Assembly (NCBI GenBank): GCA_021772985.1
Contig: JAJFKX010000035.1
Coordinates: 1-56,913, forward strand
Source of the DNA: Gammaproteobacteria bacterium
GTDB taxonomy: Bacteria; Pseudomonadota; Gammaproteobacteria; Xanthomonadales; Wenzhouxiangellaceae
Direction: 5' to 3'
Length of the DNA: 56,913 bases
Shown here in pieces: positions 43,823 to 53,215 of this stretch. Below the pieces are notes generated by a model, which made no database searches, had not been told where the DNA came from, and saw only the letters and a list, made by a program, of their open reading frames with translations. Both the position numbers and the translations under genes were made by a program. Positions within the stretch are counted from its first letter, which is position 1; each line of letters begins with the position of its first letter.

Positions 43823-44652
43823 ATGGATGCCAAGGTGGTCAATGTGCCATCACGGTAATCCTGCATGGCCTGCGTGATTTCCTCACGGCTGTTCATGACA
43901 AAAGGACCATGTTGTACTATCGGTTCACCAATTGGCTTAGCGCTGATCGCCAGCAGGCTCGCGCCTTTGCGACCTGCTTGAACAGTGGTCTCAGATTGCT
44001 CGGTAATGGCTATATGCTGTTCAGGCAGCAGCCTGTCGCCAAGTTGTAAGTTACCTTCATAGCCAAATAAAAATCCAATGTGCCCTGTTTGCATAGGCAT
44101 CTTGAAGCTGGCTCCGGGTGCCAGGGTAACATCCAAGTAATTAACTTTCGTCAGAACATCAGTGATTGGCGCCTGGCTGCCTGCATAATTGCCAGCCAGT
44201 AGCTTTACCCGGACAGTACTGGTTTCAATCAATGGAAAATCAGCAGCAGCCAGCTCCAGGTAGTCAGGCGCAGACAGTTTTTCGCTGGCGGGCAGGTTGA
44301 GCCAGAGCTGAAACCCGCGCATACGACCGGCAATCTGTTTGGGCATTTCAGAATGAATCACACCATGTGCGGCCTTCATCCACTGGGCATCCCCCGGGCC
44401 AATCACGCCCCGATGGCCCATACTGTCCCGGTGTTCCATCTGACCATCCAGCATGTAAGTAAAGGTTATAAAGCCCCGGTGCGGGTGACTGGGAAAGCCA
44501 GCCAGATAGTCCTGGGCGTTGGTATTATTAAAGTAATCCAGTAATAAAAAAGGATCGAGGTGACGCAGGTGCGAAGTGCCTATTGCACGTTGAATACGAA
44601 CGCCTGCTCCTTCAGTTGCAGCTACGGCTGGATAAATGGCGGGTGTAATCAT
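43819..44652 (-). CDS. Pirin-family protein
   Basis: A 277-residue double-cupin protein. The pirin metal site is seen as LDPFLLLDYFN, SHPHRGFITFTYMLDGQMEH (two His) and the third His plus Glu in MKAAHGVIHSEMP. The C-terminal cupin follows from about residue 160. Bacterial pirins can be quercetinases or redox regulators. The stop overlaps the cytochrome b561 ATG. It is divergent from a LysR gene which may regulate this operon. Confidence 0.92.
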   Translation of the reverse strand: MITPAIYPAVAATEGAGVRIQRAIGTSHLRHLDPFLLLDYFNNTNAQDYLAGFPSHPHRGFITFTYMLDGQMEHRDSMGHRGVIGPGDAQWMKAAHGVIHSEMPKQIAGRMRGFQLWLNLPASEKLSAPDYLELAAADFPLIETSTVRVKLLAGNYAGSQAPITDVLTKVNYLDVTLAPGASFKMPMQTGHIGFLFGYEGNLQLGDRLLPEQHIAITEQSETTVQAGRKGASLLAISAKPIGEPIVQHGPFVMNSREEITQAMQDYRDGTLTTLASI

Positions 44653-44742
44653 CTCGCTAGCCTGTTTGTAGTAATGCGTTTATCATATATTCACTTTTAC
44701 TAAACTTAAATTGAAAATAATTGCATAAAACATTTAGAAATA

Positions 44743-45621
44743 GTGAATAAAACAACATTAGAACAATGGCGCTGCCTGATTGCATATGCAGCAACTGGAA
44801 CCTACGCAAAAGCAGCTGAGAAATTATTCAGAACACCGTCTTCAGTGCACCAGGCGCTTACCCAGTTAGCTGACCGGCTGGGTGTTCAACTGATTACTGT
44901 AAATGGGAAGACTGGCCAGTTAACACGTCAGGGTGAGGCATTGTTGCGGCGGGCTCAGCGTTTGGTGGCAGAGTTTGCCGAGTTGGAAGCATTGGCCGGT
45001 GATTTTGCCGAAGGCTGGGAGGCGGAAATCGGCTTGGTAGTAGAAGCAGTGTTTCCGTTCCCCTGGGTCAGTGCAATCCTGGCCGGCTTTGAAAGTGAAT
45101 GTCATGACGTGCGCCTGCAATTATATGAAAGCGTGTTAAGTCATACTGATGATTTGTTGATACGCAATGCGGTTGATCTGGCGATTACACCGCGGGTGCC
45201 GGCAGGCTTTGTGGGTGAGCCATTGTGTTCGGTTCAAATGGTAGCAGTTGCTCATCCTGAACATGCATTACATCAATTGGGCAGTGACATCACGGTTCAG
45301 GAGTTGCTGGCGCATCGCCAGTTTGTGATCAGAGACCCGGGCTCGAGGCCTGTCAGTGCTGGTTGGCAGCAAGCCGAGCGCCGCTGGACAGTGAGTGATT
45401 TCAATCGCAGTCTTGCATGTGTGCAGCAGGGGTTGGGCTTTGGCAGATTTCCTGAGCCACTAATTGCAGCTGACCTGGACAGCGGCAAGTTGAAGTGCCT
45501 GCCACTTAGAGAAGGGGGCAAAATGCCGGTGCAAATGTTTCTGGTGTTCGCTAATCGGGATCGGGCAGGGCCCGGGGTATTGACGTTAGCGAAGCTGATT
45601 CGGGCGCATAGGCAGAATTAG
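44743..45621 (+). CDS. LysR-family transcriptional regulator
   Basis: A 292-residue regulator with a GTG start. The N-terminal winged helix is AYAATGTYAKAAEKLFRTPS with SVHQALTQLADRLGVQLI, and the effector domain follows from about residue 90 (AEIGLVVEAVFPFPWVSAIL). It is divergent from the pirin gene with a 90-base gap, the classical arrangement for a LysR protein acting on its neighbour. The effector is unknown. Confidence 0.9.
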   Translation: MNKTTLEQWRCLIAYAATGTYAKAAEKLFRTPSSVHQALTQLADRLGVQLITVNGKTGQLTRQGEALLRRAQRLVAEFAELEALAGDFAEGWEAEIGLVVEAVFPFPWVSAILAGFESECHDVRLQLYESVLSHTDDLLIRNAVDLAITPRVPAGFVGEPLCSVQMVAVAHPEHALHQLGSDITVQELLAHRQFVIRDPGSRPVSAGWQQAERRWTVSDFNRSLACVQQGLGFGRFPEPLIAADLDSGKLKCLPLREGGKMPVQMFLVFANRDRAGPGVLTLAKLIRAHRQN

Positions 45622-45693
45622 ATCAAACAGCCTGTATACAGTAAAGATTTACTACGAAATTGAACCCCTTCTTCTGTTTTATGTTGTCCAGTC

Positions 45694-46599
45694 TTATTGC
45701 TTAAGACTTTCATAAGCAAATGTGACAATTGCTTCAGCCTTGGTAAAGCCTTGTCCCCATTGCTGATCGAAATCGGCAGTAGGATTGGCAGCGATGGTTT
45801 CTTCCAATGTTTTGCCAGCGTCTACATGCATTTTGACTGCATCGCGAACTGCTATCAGCATGTCATGGTATGCCTGTTGATCAGCTTTACTGGCGAGTTG
45901 GCCATGGCCTGGAATAATTCGAGTGCTGTCAATCGCCAGGTCCAAGGCGAAAGCGTTGGCTTTGATCATACCATTGATATTGCCGCCACTTGAAGTGTCG
46001 ATAAATGGATAGGTGCCGTTAAAAAACGTATCCCCCATGTGGATAACATTGCTGTCAGCGAAATGGATAATACTGTCGCCGTCGGTGTGTGCATGGCTTT
46101 GGTGGAAAGCGGTGACGGATTCACCATTCAGGTGCAGGCTTAACTCATCGTTGAAGGTGATCACTGGCAGCGCAACTTTGGGTGAGGCTTTAGCTTCAAC
46201 CTGGAAAAATTCAATAAACTGATCAGTAGATAAGCGTTCGCGGACGTTGTTATGTGCGATTATTATGCTGCCGCCTGTGCCAAAATTCTCATTTCCCCCG
46301 GTGTGGTCGTGGTGCCAGTGAGTATTAATTACAAAGCGTACCGGCTGATCAGAAACCTCAGCAATGGCGAGCTGGATTTTCTCACTGAGTGGCGCGTACT
46401 GATCGTCGATGATGAACACACCATCTTCACCTGCGGATAGGCCAATGTTGCCGCCTGCGCCGGTTAACATATAGACAGTATCAGACAGTTTGGTGGTGGA
46501 AATTTGAACATTGTCTAAACCATTGCCCTGGCTGATCGCCTGGCTGGTGAATAATAAAGTGCAAATCAGTAATAACAAATGAACCGATACGCGTTGCAT
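45694..46599 (-). CDS. Exported metallo-beta-lactamase-fold hydrolase
   Basis: A 301-residue protein with a signal peptide (residues 1-23, ending AISQG). The zinc motif is NTHWHHDHTGGNENF, with a third His in HAHTDGDS, the bridging Asp in VIHMGDTFFNG and a last His in IIPGHGQLA. This composition resembles the quinoprotein-relay-type MBL proteins rather than a proven antibiotic resistance enzyme. It follows ccmI in position but is separated from it by 23 bases and may be co-transcribed upstream of it. Confidence 0.88.
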   Translation of the reverse strand: MQRVSVHLLLLICTLLFTSQAISQGNGLDNVQISTTKLSDTVYMLTGAGGNIGLSAGEDGVFIIDDQYAPLSEKIQLAIAEVSDQPVRFVINTHWHHDHTGGNENFGTGGSIIIAHNNVRERLSTDQFIEFFQVEAKASPKVALPVITFNDELSLHLNGESVTAFHQSHAHTDGDSIIHFADSNVIHMGDTFFNGTYPFIDTSSGGNINGMIKANAFALDLAIDSTRIIPGHGQLASKADQQAYHDMLIAVRDAVKMHVDAGKTLEETIAANPTADFDQQWGQGFTKAEAIVTFAYESLKQ

Positions 46600-46622
46600 T
46601 GTTAACTCCTGTGAGGTGATAG

Positions 46623-47801
46623 TTAAGGATTCGGGACAATACTGCTGATGGTCAAAGGCAGACTGTCATTGCCTGGGTTGGTGGTTGTCTGTACCTGACC
46701 CTGCCAGTCACCGGGCTGGGCAATGGCATTACCACTGAATGATAATCTGGCGGTTACTTCCAGTTCAGTATTGTCAGCCAGCGTGGCCAGTGAATTACCA
46801 GGTAACATGGCATCTGCTTCTGTCAGCGTGACGGTAACGGGTAAGCTGGCTGCAGATAACCGCTGAATAGCAACTGGGGGTTGTTGGCTGCCACTGACCC
46901 GGGCAAACACAAACAGAACCGGCGAACTGGTTTGTTGTTGCAGTTGAACGGCTAACTGTTCGCTGAGCGATATTTCTACAGAAATACCGGTATCGCTGGC
47001 AGGGCCGGTTTGATTATCATCATTAAGAGCCGGCTGGAAGCCTGTTAAGCGTTGTTGTGCTTGTGTGATTTGCTCACGTACTGATTGACTGACGCTGGGG
47101 TTTTCAAGTAACGGTAATAATTGTTGCCAGCGACTGATCGCCAAGTTGTAATCCTGGTCTTGAAACGCAACCACACCGAGTAACCACAGACCACGTTGTA
47201 GCTGCGGATCAATAGCAATCGCCTGCTGCAGATATTCACGAGCCTGATCGGGTATCTGTTGGGAATTACCGGCGAAAATGATCGCTTCGGCTATATCAGC
47301 CAGTACCACTGCACGCTCTGGGCGCGAATCATCAATCAGCTCCAATGCCCGCTGGAATGCCGGGATTGCATCACTATAGCGTTGTTGTTCAACCAGCGTA
47401 TTAGCCAATAACAACCAGCCCTCAAGGTCGTCGGGATGATTTTCCAGGATTTCGCGCATAGCCTGCACGCCTTGAGCATTGGAGGTAATTGGCGCACGGG
47501 TCTCAGGATCGAATGCTTCTGGTGAGCCGAGTTGGTAATACAGCAGTAAGCTGGCTGCTGGAATAGCGACCAGTAAGAGTAAGGAAAATAATCTGGGTGG
47601 TGGAGTAATAGTTGGTAAATCGGCCAATAATTGCTGGCGCTTGGCAGTATATTCGTCCGGATCCAGCAAACCAGTGGCAAGCGCCTGCTCCAGCACACGC
47701 AGGCCTGGCGGTTTGCCGGGTCTGATCAGAGGCAGCATCACGATTAATACTGCGGCTGCTATCAATACTGCAGCGCATAAGCCAAAAAACCACATATTCA
47801 A
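46623..47801 (-). CDS. ccmI: Cytochrome c biogenesis protein CcmI (gamma type)
   Basis: A 392-residue membrane protein: two N-terminal hydrophobic segments flanking a short cytoplasmic loop (EQALATGLLDPDEYTAKRQQ), then TPR-like repeats (GWLLLANTLVEQQRYSDAIP; GLWLLGVVAFQDQDYNLAIS) and a beta-rich C-terminal domain. CcmI brings apocytochrome c to the haem-ligating complex. Its start overlaps ccmH by four bases. A second, clearly different CcmI lies at 51252-52427. Confidence 0.88.
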   Translation of the reverse strand: MNMWFFGLCAAVLIAAAVLIVMLPLIRPGKPPGLRVLEQALATGLLDPDEYTAKRQQLLADLPTITPPPRLFSLLLLVAIPAASLLLYYQLGSPEAFDPETRAPITSNAQGVQAMREILENHPDDLEGWLLLANTLVEQQRYSDAIPAFQRALELIDDSRPERAVVLADIAEAIIFAGNSQQIPDQAREYLQQAIAIDPQLQRGLWLLGVVAFQDQDYNLAISRWQQLLPLLENPSVSQSVREQITQAQQRLTGFQPALNDDNQTGPASDTGISVEISLSEQLAVQLQQQTSSPVLFVFARVSGSQQPPVAIQRLSAASLPVTVTLTEADAMLPGNSLATLADNTELEVTARLSFSGNAIAQPGDWQGQVQTTTNPGNDSLPLTISSIVPNP

Positions 47802-48241
47802 TCCTCGCTGTCCGGCATATCATGACCGGATACAGTTGAGTTTTCTGACGGGGTAGCTTGCCGCAGTTTACGGATCAATAACCATAGACCACTGATAACC
47901 ATCAATAATGGGGCAAACCAAAGCAGCAGATTGGTCACCGACATGGTTGGCCGGTAAAGTATGAAATCGCTGTAGCGGGCAACCAGGTAGTCACGTATTT
48001 CCTGATCGGTGCGGCCGGCGCGCATTTGTTCCAGCACTTCCGCGCGCAAGTCCTGCGCCAGGGGGGCGCTGGAATCCGCCAGGCTTTGGTTTTGGCAAAC
48101 CAGACAACGTATTTCTGCAGCCAGTGCCCGAAAGCGCTCAGCTTCCTGAGGTGATTGGAAATCGAGCACATCAATAGCAATTGCCGGCATGCTAAGCATT
48201 AGCAGATAAATAACAAGGCATTTTCGAATTAGGATTGGCAT
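47798..48241 (-). CDS. ccmH: Cytochrome c maturation protein CcmH
   Basis: A 147-residue protein with a signal peptide, the thiol motif LVCQNQSLADS (LRCxxC type, here CLVCQ), and a C-terminal membrane segment (LLLWFAPLLMVISGLWLLI). It reduces apocytochrome cysteines for haem attachment. Standard length for the short CcmH. It overlaps ccmI by four bases (ATGA); ccmG lies upstream beyond a hairpin. Confidence 0.93.
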   Translation of the reverse strand: MPILIRKCLVIYLLMLSMPAIAIDVLDFQSPQEAERFRALAAEIRCLVCQNQSLADSSAPLAQDLRAEVLEQMRAGRTDQEIRDYLVARYSDFILYRPTMSVTNLLLWFAPLLMVISGLWLLIRKLRQATPSENSTVSGHDMPDSED

Positions 48242-48259
48242 AAGCGGACAAAGGTTAAT

Positions 48260-48284
48260 GGCCTGGCATTAAAAATGCCAAGCC
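48260..48284 (-). repeat. Hairpin between ccmG and ccmH
   Basis: GGCCTGGCATT and AATGCCAAGCC form an 11-bp stem with one mismatch and a three-base loop. It lies in the 64-base gap inside the ccm operon. No T-run follows, so it probably tunes stability or translation of the ccmH part rather than ending transcription. Confidence 0.45.
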
Positions 48285-48305
48285 TTAGGTTACTCTTGGG
48301 TGTGT

Positions 48306-48842
48306 TTAACTCTGTGGTTGATCCAGTGTCATGATCAATGGCAGCAATTCCTTTTTCCATGTTTTGACATCCAGCGGGCCGACATGTTTATGTCGGATCA
48401 CTCCTTTGGAATCAATCACAAAAGTTTCAGGTGCGCCATAAACACCATAATCAATACCTACTTTGCCGGCTTCATCCACCAAGACTTCGGTGTAAGGATT
48501 GCCGAAACGCTCCAGCCAGCGGTTAGCGTCGTGCTCAGCATCTTTATAACTAAGACCATACACCGGAATAATATCCTGATCTGCAATCGACATAATTAAT
48601 TCATGTTCGACCCTGCAGCCTGGACACCAACTGGCCCAGATATTCAGCAAATAGGGTTTACCACGCAAGCTGGAGCTGTTCACCATGCGGTGATCATTCA
48701 GCGTAGGTAACTCAAAAGCCGGCGCCTTCTGACCAATCAGCGGCGACGGGATGATCTCTTTAAATTCAGAGTGTTTCAGGCCGATAACCAGCAACACGGT
48801 CAGACCGAGAAAGCTGATGATCGGAAACAGTCGCTTGAGCAT
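48306..48842 (-). CDS. ccmG: Thiol:disulfide protein CcmG/DsbE
   Basis: A 178-residue membrane-anchored thioredoxin-fold protein. One N-terminal membrane segment (LFPIISFLGLTVLLVIGL) is followed by the domain with active site WASWCPGCRVEH, the family GVYGAPETFVIDSKGVI loop with cis-Pro, and a short C-terminal helix. It keeps CcmH and apocytochrome reduced. It overlaps the end of ccmF by 77 bases, an unusually long but in-family overlap. Confidence 0.93.
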   Translation of the reverse strand: MLKRLFPIISFLGLTVLLVIGLKHSEFKEIIPSPLIGQKAPAFELPTLNDHRMVNSSSLRGKPYLLNIWASWCPGCRVEHELIMSIADQDIIPVYGLSYKDAEHDANRWLERFGNPYTEVLVDEAGKVGIDYGVYGAPETFVIDSKGVIRHKHVGPLDVKTWKKELLPLIMTLDQPQS

Positions 48843-50775
48843 ATTGATTTTTCCTGCGATAACGACGGTCAGTGGCTGCTAGTATAGCGCCAAACATGAT
48901 AAATAGTGCGCCAGACCATATCCATCGTACGAAAGGTTTCACATAAACACGCACGCTCCAGTCTCCAGCAGCGGCGTTTGACCCTTCCTGGGCCAGTGGT
49001 TCACCCAGTGCTATATACAAGTCACGGGTTATTCCACGATCAATCGCCGCTTCAGTCATTACTGCACCAGTTGCCTGGTAGCGGCGTTTTTCCGGTTCCA
49101 GGGCGGCGATTATTTCCTGATTATCATTAAAGACAAGGAAACGGCCGCGCTGGCCGATATAGTTAGGTCCTTGAACATTGCGGACCCCTTCAAATTCAAT
49201 CCTGTAGTTGCCTATGGTTAATTCATCTCCGGCTCCCATCCGTAAATCACGCTGTAGCTCCTGGGAACCGACCAGGGCAACACCGACAACAAATACGCCA
49301 ACACCGAAATGGGCACTGACCATGCCCAGTTCCCAACGGTTTAGACGACCTTGCTGTCGTAACCGTTTAAACACATAGTAAAGACTGCCAAGCATCAGCC
49401 AGGCGGCGCCGACCAATCCCAGCCATGCACGCCAGTGCCCACCACCGAGTGTCACAGCGGCGATGCCGCCCAGTAATATGGATAAGCCGATGACGGGGAG
49501 TAACTGACGAAAAACGTTTTTATAGCCGTCTTTTTTCCAGTTGGTCATTGGGCCGGTGGGCATTAAGATCACTACCGGAACCATCAACAAGCTGAACAGT
49601 AAGCCAAAATAGGGTGGTCCAACTGATATTTTGCTGCCATTGACTGCTTCGATCAGTAACGGGTACAAAGTCCCTAGCAATACCATACCGGCGCTGGCCG
49701 CAAAAAACACATTATTAACCAGCAACAGGGTTTCCCGTGACCAACCGCCTATCCGGGTGTCCTGCTGAATGGTATGTGCGCGTAAAGCAAACAAAGTCAA
49801 TGCGCCACCACACAGCACACCCAGCAGGCATAAAATAAAGACTCCCCGTGACGGGTCACTGGCGAAAGCATGCACTGAGGTTAATACCCCTGAGCGGACC
49901 AGAAAGGTTCCCAGCAAGCTGAGTGAAAATGCCAGAATAGCTAACAGCAGAGTCCAGTTGGTAAATGCCTGCCTTTTTTCGGTTACCGCCAGAGAGTGAA
50001 TCAAGGCGGTGCCCACCAGCCAGGGCATAAATGAGGCATTTTCTACCGGGTCCCAAAACCACCAGCCGCCCCAGCCGAGTTCGTAATATGCCCACCAGCT
50101 ACCCAGTGCGATACCAGCTGTTAATAACGCCCAGGCGAGCAAAGCCCAGGGTCGGCACCAGCGGATCCAGTCCCTGTTTACCTGTCCGCCCAGCAGTGCG
50201 GCTACTGCAAACCCAAAAGGTACTGCGAAACCGACATAGCCGAAGTACAGCATCGGCGGGTGAATGATCAAACCGGGGTCCTGCAACAACGGATTCAGGT
50301 CGGCACCTTCCACTGCACCAGGCAGCAAACGGTCGAAAGGGTTGGAAGTGAACAGGATGAACAACAAAAATCCAGCGGCTACCCAACCTAATACAGCCAG
50401 AACCCTGGCTACAAAATCTTTTGGCAAACTACGGTTAAAACCGGCAACTGCGGCCGTCCATAACGATAAAATCAAACTCCATAACAGCAACGAGCCTTCG
50501 TGCGCGCCCCATACTGCTGAAATACGGTATTGCAACGGCAATAACGAGTTGCTGTTGCGGGCAACATAGGCAACCGAAAAGTCCTGTTGGACAAACGCGC
50601 TGATCAGCAATACAAAAGCCAGGCCGACAAAGCCGGTTATCCCGAACGCCAAGGGTCTGGCCATTTGTTGCAATGCGAGTTGACCGGTATGTGCACCTAT
50701 CAATGGACAGATTGCCAGGCTGAGTGCCAGCAACAGCGCCAGGATTAAACACAATTGGCCGAGTTCAGGAAGCAT
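48766..50775 (-). CDS. ccmF: Haem lyase subunit CcmF (gamma type)
   Basis: A 669-residue membrane protein with about 14-15 segments. The tryptophan-rich haem motif reads GWGGWWFWDPVENASFMPWL, and periplasmic His residues occur in WGAHEGSLLLW and LIHPPML, IHSLA. It joins haem to apocytochrome c with CcmH and CcmI. Codon use and sequence look gammaproteobacterial. Its ATG overlaps the stop of the alphaproteobacterial-looking ccmE as TGATG, which is the junction between the two halves of the window. Confidence 0.95.
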   Translation of the reverse strand: MLPELGQLCLILALLLALSLAICPLIGAHTGQLALQQMARPLAFGITGFVGLAFVLLISAFVQQDFSVAYVARNSNSLLPLQYRISAVWGAHEGSLLLWSLILSLWTAAVAGFNRSLPKDFVARVLAVLGWVAAGFLLFILFTSNPFDRLLPGAVEGADLNPLLQDPGLIIHPPMLYFGYVGFAVPFGFAVAALLGGQVNRDWIRWCRPWALLAWALLTAGIALGSWWAYYELGWGGWWFWDPVENASFMPWLVGTALIHSLAVTEKRQAFTNWTLLLAILAFSLSLLGTFLVRSGVLTSVHAFASDPSRGVFILCLLGVLCGGALTLFALRAHTIQQDTRIGGWSRETLLLVNNVFFAASAGMVLLGTLYPLLIEAVNGSKISVGPPYFGLLFSLLMVPVVILMPTGPMTNWKKDGYKNVFRQLLPVIGLSILLGGIAAVTLGGGHWRAWLGLVGAAWLMLGSLYYVFKRLRQQGRLNRWELGMVSAHFGVGVFVVGVALVGSQELQRDLRMGAGDELTIGNYRIEFEGVRNVQGPNYIGQRGRFLVFNDNQEIIAALEPEKRRYQATGAVMTEAAIDRGITRDLYIALGEPLAQEGSNAAAGDWSVRVYVKPFVRWIWSGALFIMFGAILAATDRRYRRKNQYAQATVSDHQLSRSDRVAGYRPETL

Positions 50776-51218
50776 CAGTTTTGTTCGCCCGAATCTGGGT
50801 GGCCGGCTCGTTTTAAGGCATCTGCCACTTCCGGCGGCATATAATTCTCATCATGCTTGGCCAGAACGCTGTCGGCGACAAATACACCATCGCTCCCAAG
50901 CCTGCCTTCGGTCACAACACCCTGGCCCTCACGAAACAAATCCGGCAGCACACCTGTATACATGACGGATACCGTTTTGGCTGTGTCCGTCACGGTGAAT
51001 TGTACTGTCGTATTCTCACCGCGCTTGACGCTGCCCTCTTCGACCAGACCGCCAAGCCGGATACGCTGGCCGGGCTTTAAGTTCTTCTCTGACACATCGC
51101 TTGGGCTGTAGAAAAAGACTATTGAGTCTTCAAGTGCAAACAGGACCAACCCGACAGCAAGGCCGAGCACCGCGAGGCACACTCCAATCAAAACCGATCT
51201 GCGCTGTTTCCGGGTCAT
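50775..51218 (-). CDS. ccmE: Haem chaperone CcmE (alpha type)
   Basis: A 147-residue membrane-anchored OB-fold protein. One N-terminal segment (residues 8-28) is followed by [20 protein letters not shown], the [10 protein letters not shown] motif and the haem-binding H122 with Y126 in [13 protein letters not shown]. It carries haem to CcmF. The sequence matches the alphaproteobacterial version better than the gamma one. The following ccmF is gamma type, so the stop/start overlap at 50775 joins genes of different ancestry. Confidence 0.93.
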   Translation of the reverse strand: MTRKQRRSVLIGVCLAVLGLAVGLVLFALEDSIVFFYSPSDVSEKNLKPGQRIRLGGLVEEGSVKRGENTTVQFTVTDTAKTVSVMYTGVLPDLFREGQGVVTEGRLGSDGVFVADSVLAKHDENYMPPEVADALKRAGHPDSGEQN

Positions 51219-51251
51219 AGTACCTTCAATTTCCTTGTGGTCTCTACAGAC

Positions 51252-52427
51252 CTAAAGGCCCAGTGAGTTTGCCAGCTCATTCAGAGAAGCGAGCGACTTG
51301 AGATCCCCAGCAAATACGCCTCGAGCATCGGCAAGCGCCTTAACCGCCTCTTGCTTTTTGCCAAGCACAGTATAGCTGCGCACCAATCGCTTCCATTCCT
51401 CAATATTACCGCCGTTGCTCTTGAGCCGCTCCGCCAGCCCGGCAACCATTTGCGCGATCATCGCGGTCCTGTCAGAGGAACTCATATCCCGCGAGGCTGC
51501 AATATCTTCCTGGGTTGGCCCTTTCGCAATAGCTTCGCCGGGCTTTGCCCCGGTACGAGCTGCGGATTTTCCACTGCCCGCCAAACCTGCCTGCTGCTCA
51601 ACTGCCGCGAGCCGCTGCTGAACGACTTCGCGCCATGGCGCATCTTTACTGCTCCGCTTCAAGAGATCGCGCCATGCTTGTGCAGCCTGTTTGTACTGGC
51701 CGTCCTGCTCCTTAGCGACAGCCAGCCAGAAATGTGCCCGAACCAATGATCCATCCCCCGCAGCGGCTTTTTGCAGCGCCAATCTCGCAGGCTCAGTAAC
51801 AACTCCATCGTGGGACAGAACCAATGCATTGCCATAGAGCACAAGGCGCTGGGGCGTTTCGCCAAGCAGTCTGAGCGCTTTTCCAAACGCGTCAGCGGCA
51901 TCTGCGAAACGCTGCATCCTCAAATAGACAGGGGCAAGGACCTCCCAGCCGCGCCCGTCTTCGGGAGAATCGCGCAGGCGCGCTTCAACCCGGGCCACCA
52001 GCGCTTCAACTTGCTTGGCACCGGAGGAAGTTTCGAGCCGGGAGGCCAGCGGCCTGTCTGGCAATGCCGGTGATCCGTAAACCAGATATAGCGCGGCGCT
52101 GGTGATGGGTACGCAGATGAACGTGCAAACCAGCGCCAGCGCGGGAATGTTTCTACCCGGCGCAGCCGATGCAGGTGCATTCTTGTTTTCACCGATACGA
52201 GCCGCCGCAAGGAGCCGCCGCGACACTTCTGTCCGTGCGGCTTCAGCTTCGGTCTGGCTGATAACGCCACGCTCCTGTTCGGAGGTGATTTCTTCGAGCT
52301 GATCCTTGAACACGGCAGTGTCATAGGCCGCCGCTTCCACAATCTGCTTACCCTGGCGCAGTAACGGCCACAGGACGGCAATCATCGCCGCGGCAGTCAA
52401 TCCTGCGAATATTATCCAGAGAATCAT
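51252..52427 (-). CDS. ccmI: Cytochrome c biogenesis protein CcmI/CycH (alpha type)
   Basis: A 391-residue protein with the N-terminal CcmI region (WPLLRQGKQIVEAAAYDTAV, FKDQLEEITSEQERGVIS, EAEAARTEVSRRLLAAAR), a second membrane segment near residues 100-120, and TPR repeats in the C-terminal part (GWEVLAPVYLRMQRFADAAD). The order cycH-cycJ(ccmE)-cycK(ccmF) is that of alphaproteobacteria. It is the second CcmI in this window and has no close relation to the one at 46623-47801. Confidence 0.88.
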   Translation of the reverse strand: MILWIIFAGLTAAAMIAVLWPLLRQGKQIVEAAAYDTAVFKDQLEEITSEQERGVISQTEAEAARTEVSRRLLAAARIGENKNAPASAAPGRNIPALALVCTFICVPITSAALYLVYGSPALPDRPLASRLETSSGAKQVEALVARVEARLRDSPEDGRGWEVLAPVYLRMQRFADAADAFGKALRLLGETPQRLVLYGNALVLSHDGVVTEPARLALQKAAAGDGSLVRAHFWLAVAKEQDGQYKQAAQAWRDLLKRSSKDAPWREVVQQRLAAVEQQAGLAGSGKSAARTGAKPGEAIAKGPTQEDIAASRDMSSSDRTAMIAQMVAGLAERLKSNGGNIEEWKRLVRSYTVLGKKQEAVKALADARGVFAGDLKSLASLNELANSLGL

Positions 52428-52601
52428 TTCCCAACCCTATGCTGCCTGTGACTATATGCTGGGCAGTCCCAAGGGATAAGCACGGCAGAGCCACGCGGGC
52501 AAGTTAGTTTCGCTAAAGAACATGTGATAAAGACGCGACGAAATGGCGCGCATGCACAACCGCCGATAGCCTATCTACCCCCTTTCAAAGGGTAATGGGA
52601 A

Positions 52602-53066
52602 TTAGCTGACCTTGTGCCAAGTTCCATCTGGCTTGCGGCAGGCTTTGCCGCTCAATGTCTCCGGGCGGCCATCGATATAAATTGTATGGGTGTAGGTCCG
52701 GCAATACTGCCCACTGGCTTGATAATATTGGCCCGGGACGACAGTTCCATAGCGGCCGGAATTTGGATTGCGCCACGGCGTTGCAGTTCCTGCACGGCCC
52801 GTTTCGAGAGCACGGTATTCGGCCTCCATGGCGGCGCGGCGATCAACCTCGTCCATGCGCCTGCCGATCTCATTGCCAACCACACCGCCGAGAAAGGCTC
52901 CAACCATAGCACCGGCAATACGGCCATCGCCCTTTCCAACCTGGCTGCCAAGAAGACCGCCAGCGACAGCGCCAAGGACAGTGCCCGATTGTGCATTACG
53001 GCCGGGTCCACATGCCGCAAGCGTTGCGGGAATAAGAAGGGTGGCCAAGATGACCTTCAATCGCAT
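52602..53066 (-). CDS. Glycine-zipper surface-antigen-like lipoprotein
   Basis: A 154-residue lipoprotein (lipobox LAAC, Cys19) of the RT0821/Lpp0805, 17-kDa-antigen-like family. A glycine-zipper membrane stretch follows (GTVLGAVAGGLLGSQVGKGD; GRIAGAMVGAFLGGVVG). The C-terminal part carries CRTYTHTIYIDGRPETLSG and KACRKPDGTW, the family's small domain. It is likely an outer-membrane structural protein. It belongs to the alphaproteobacterial segment. Confidence 0.85.
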   Translation of the reverse strand: MRLKVILATLLIPATLAACGPGRNAQSGTVLGAVAGGLLGSQVGKGDGRIAGAMVGAFLGGVVGNEIGRRMDEVDRRAAMEAEYRALETGRAGTATPWRNPNSGRYGTVVPGQYYQASGQYCRTYTHTIYIDGRPETLSGKACRKPDGTWHKVS

Positions 53067-53215
53067 GATATCGTCCTCGCAAATGTAGGTGCGAACCAGT
53101 GCCAGGCGACTTTTGCCAGCCCAGCCGCACCAGAATGCAATAGAATAATACTCTCGCTCGGTTCCTTAAGATACGAAAATTCAGGCAAAAATTCGGCCAC
53201 TGATTATATGCAAGG

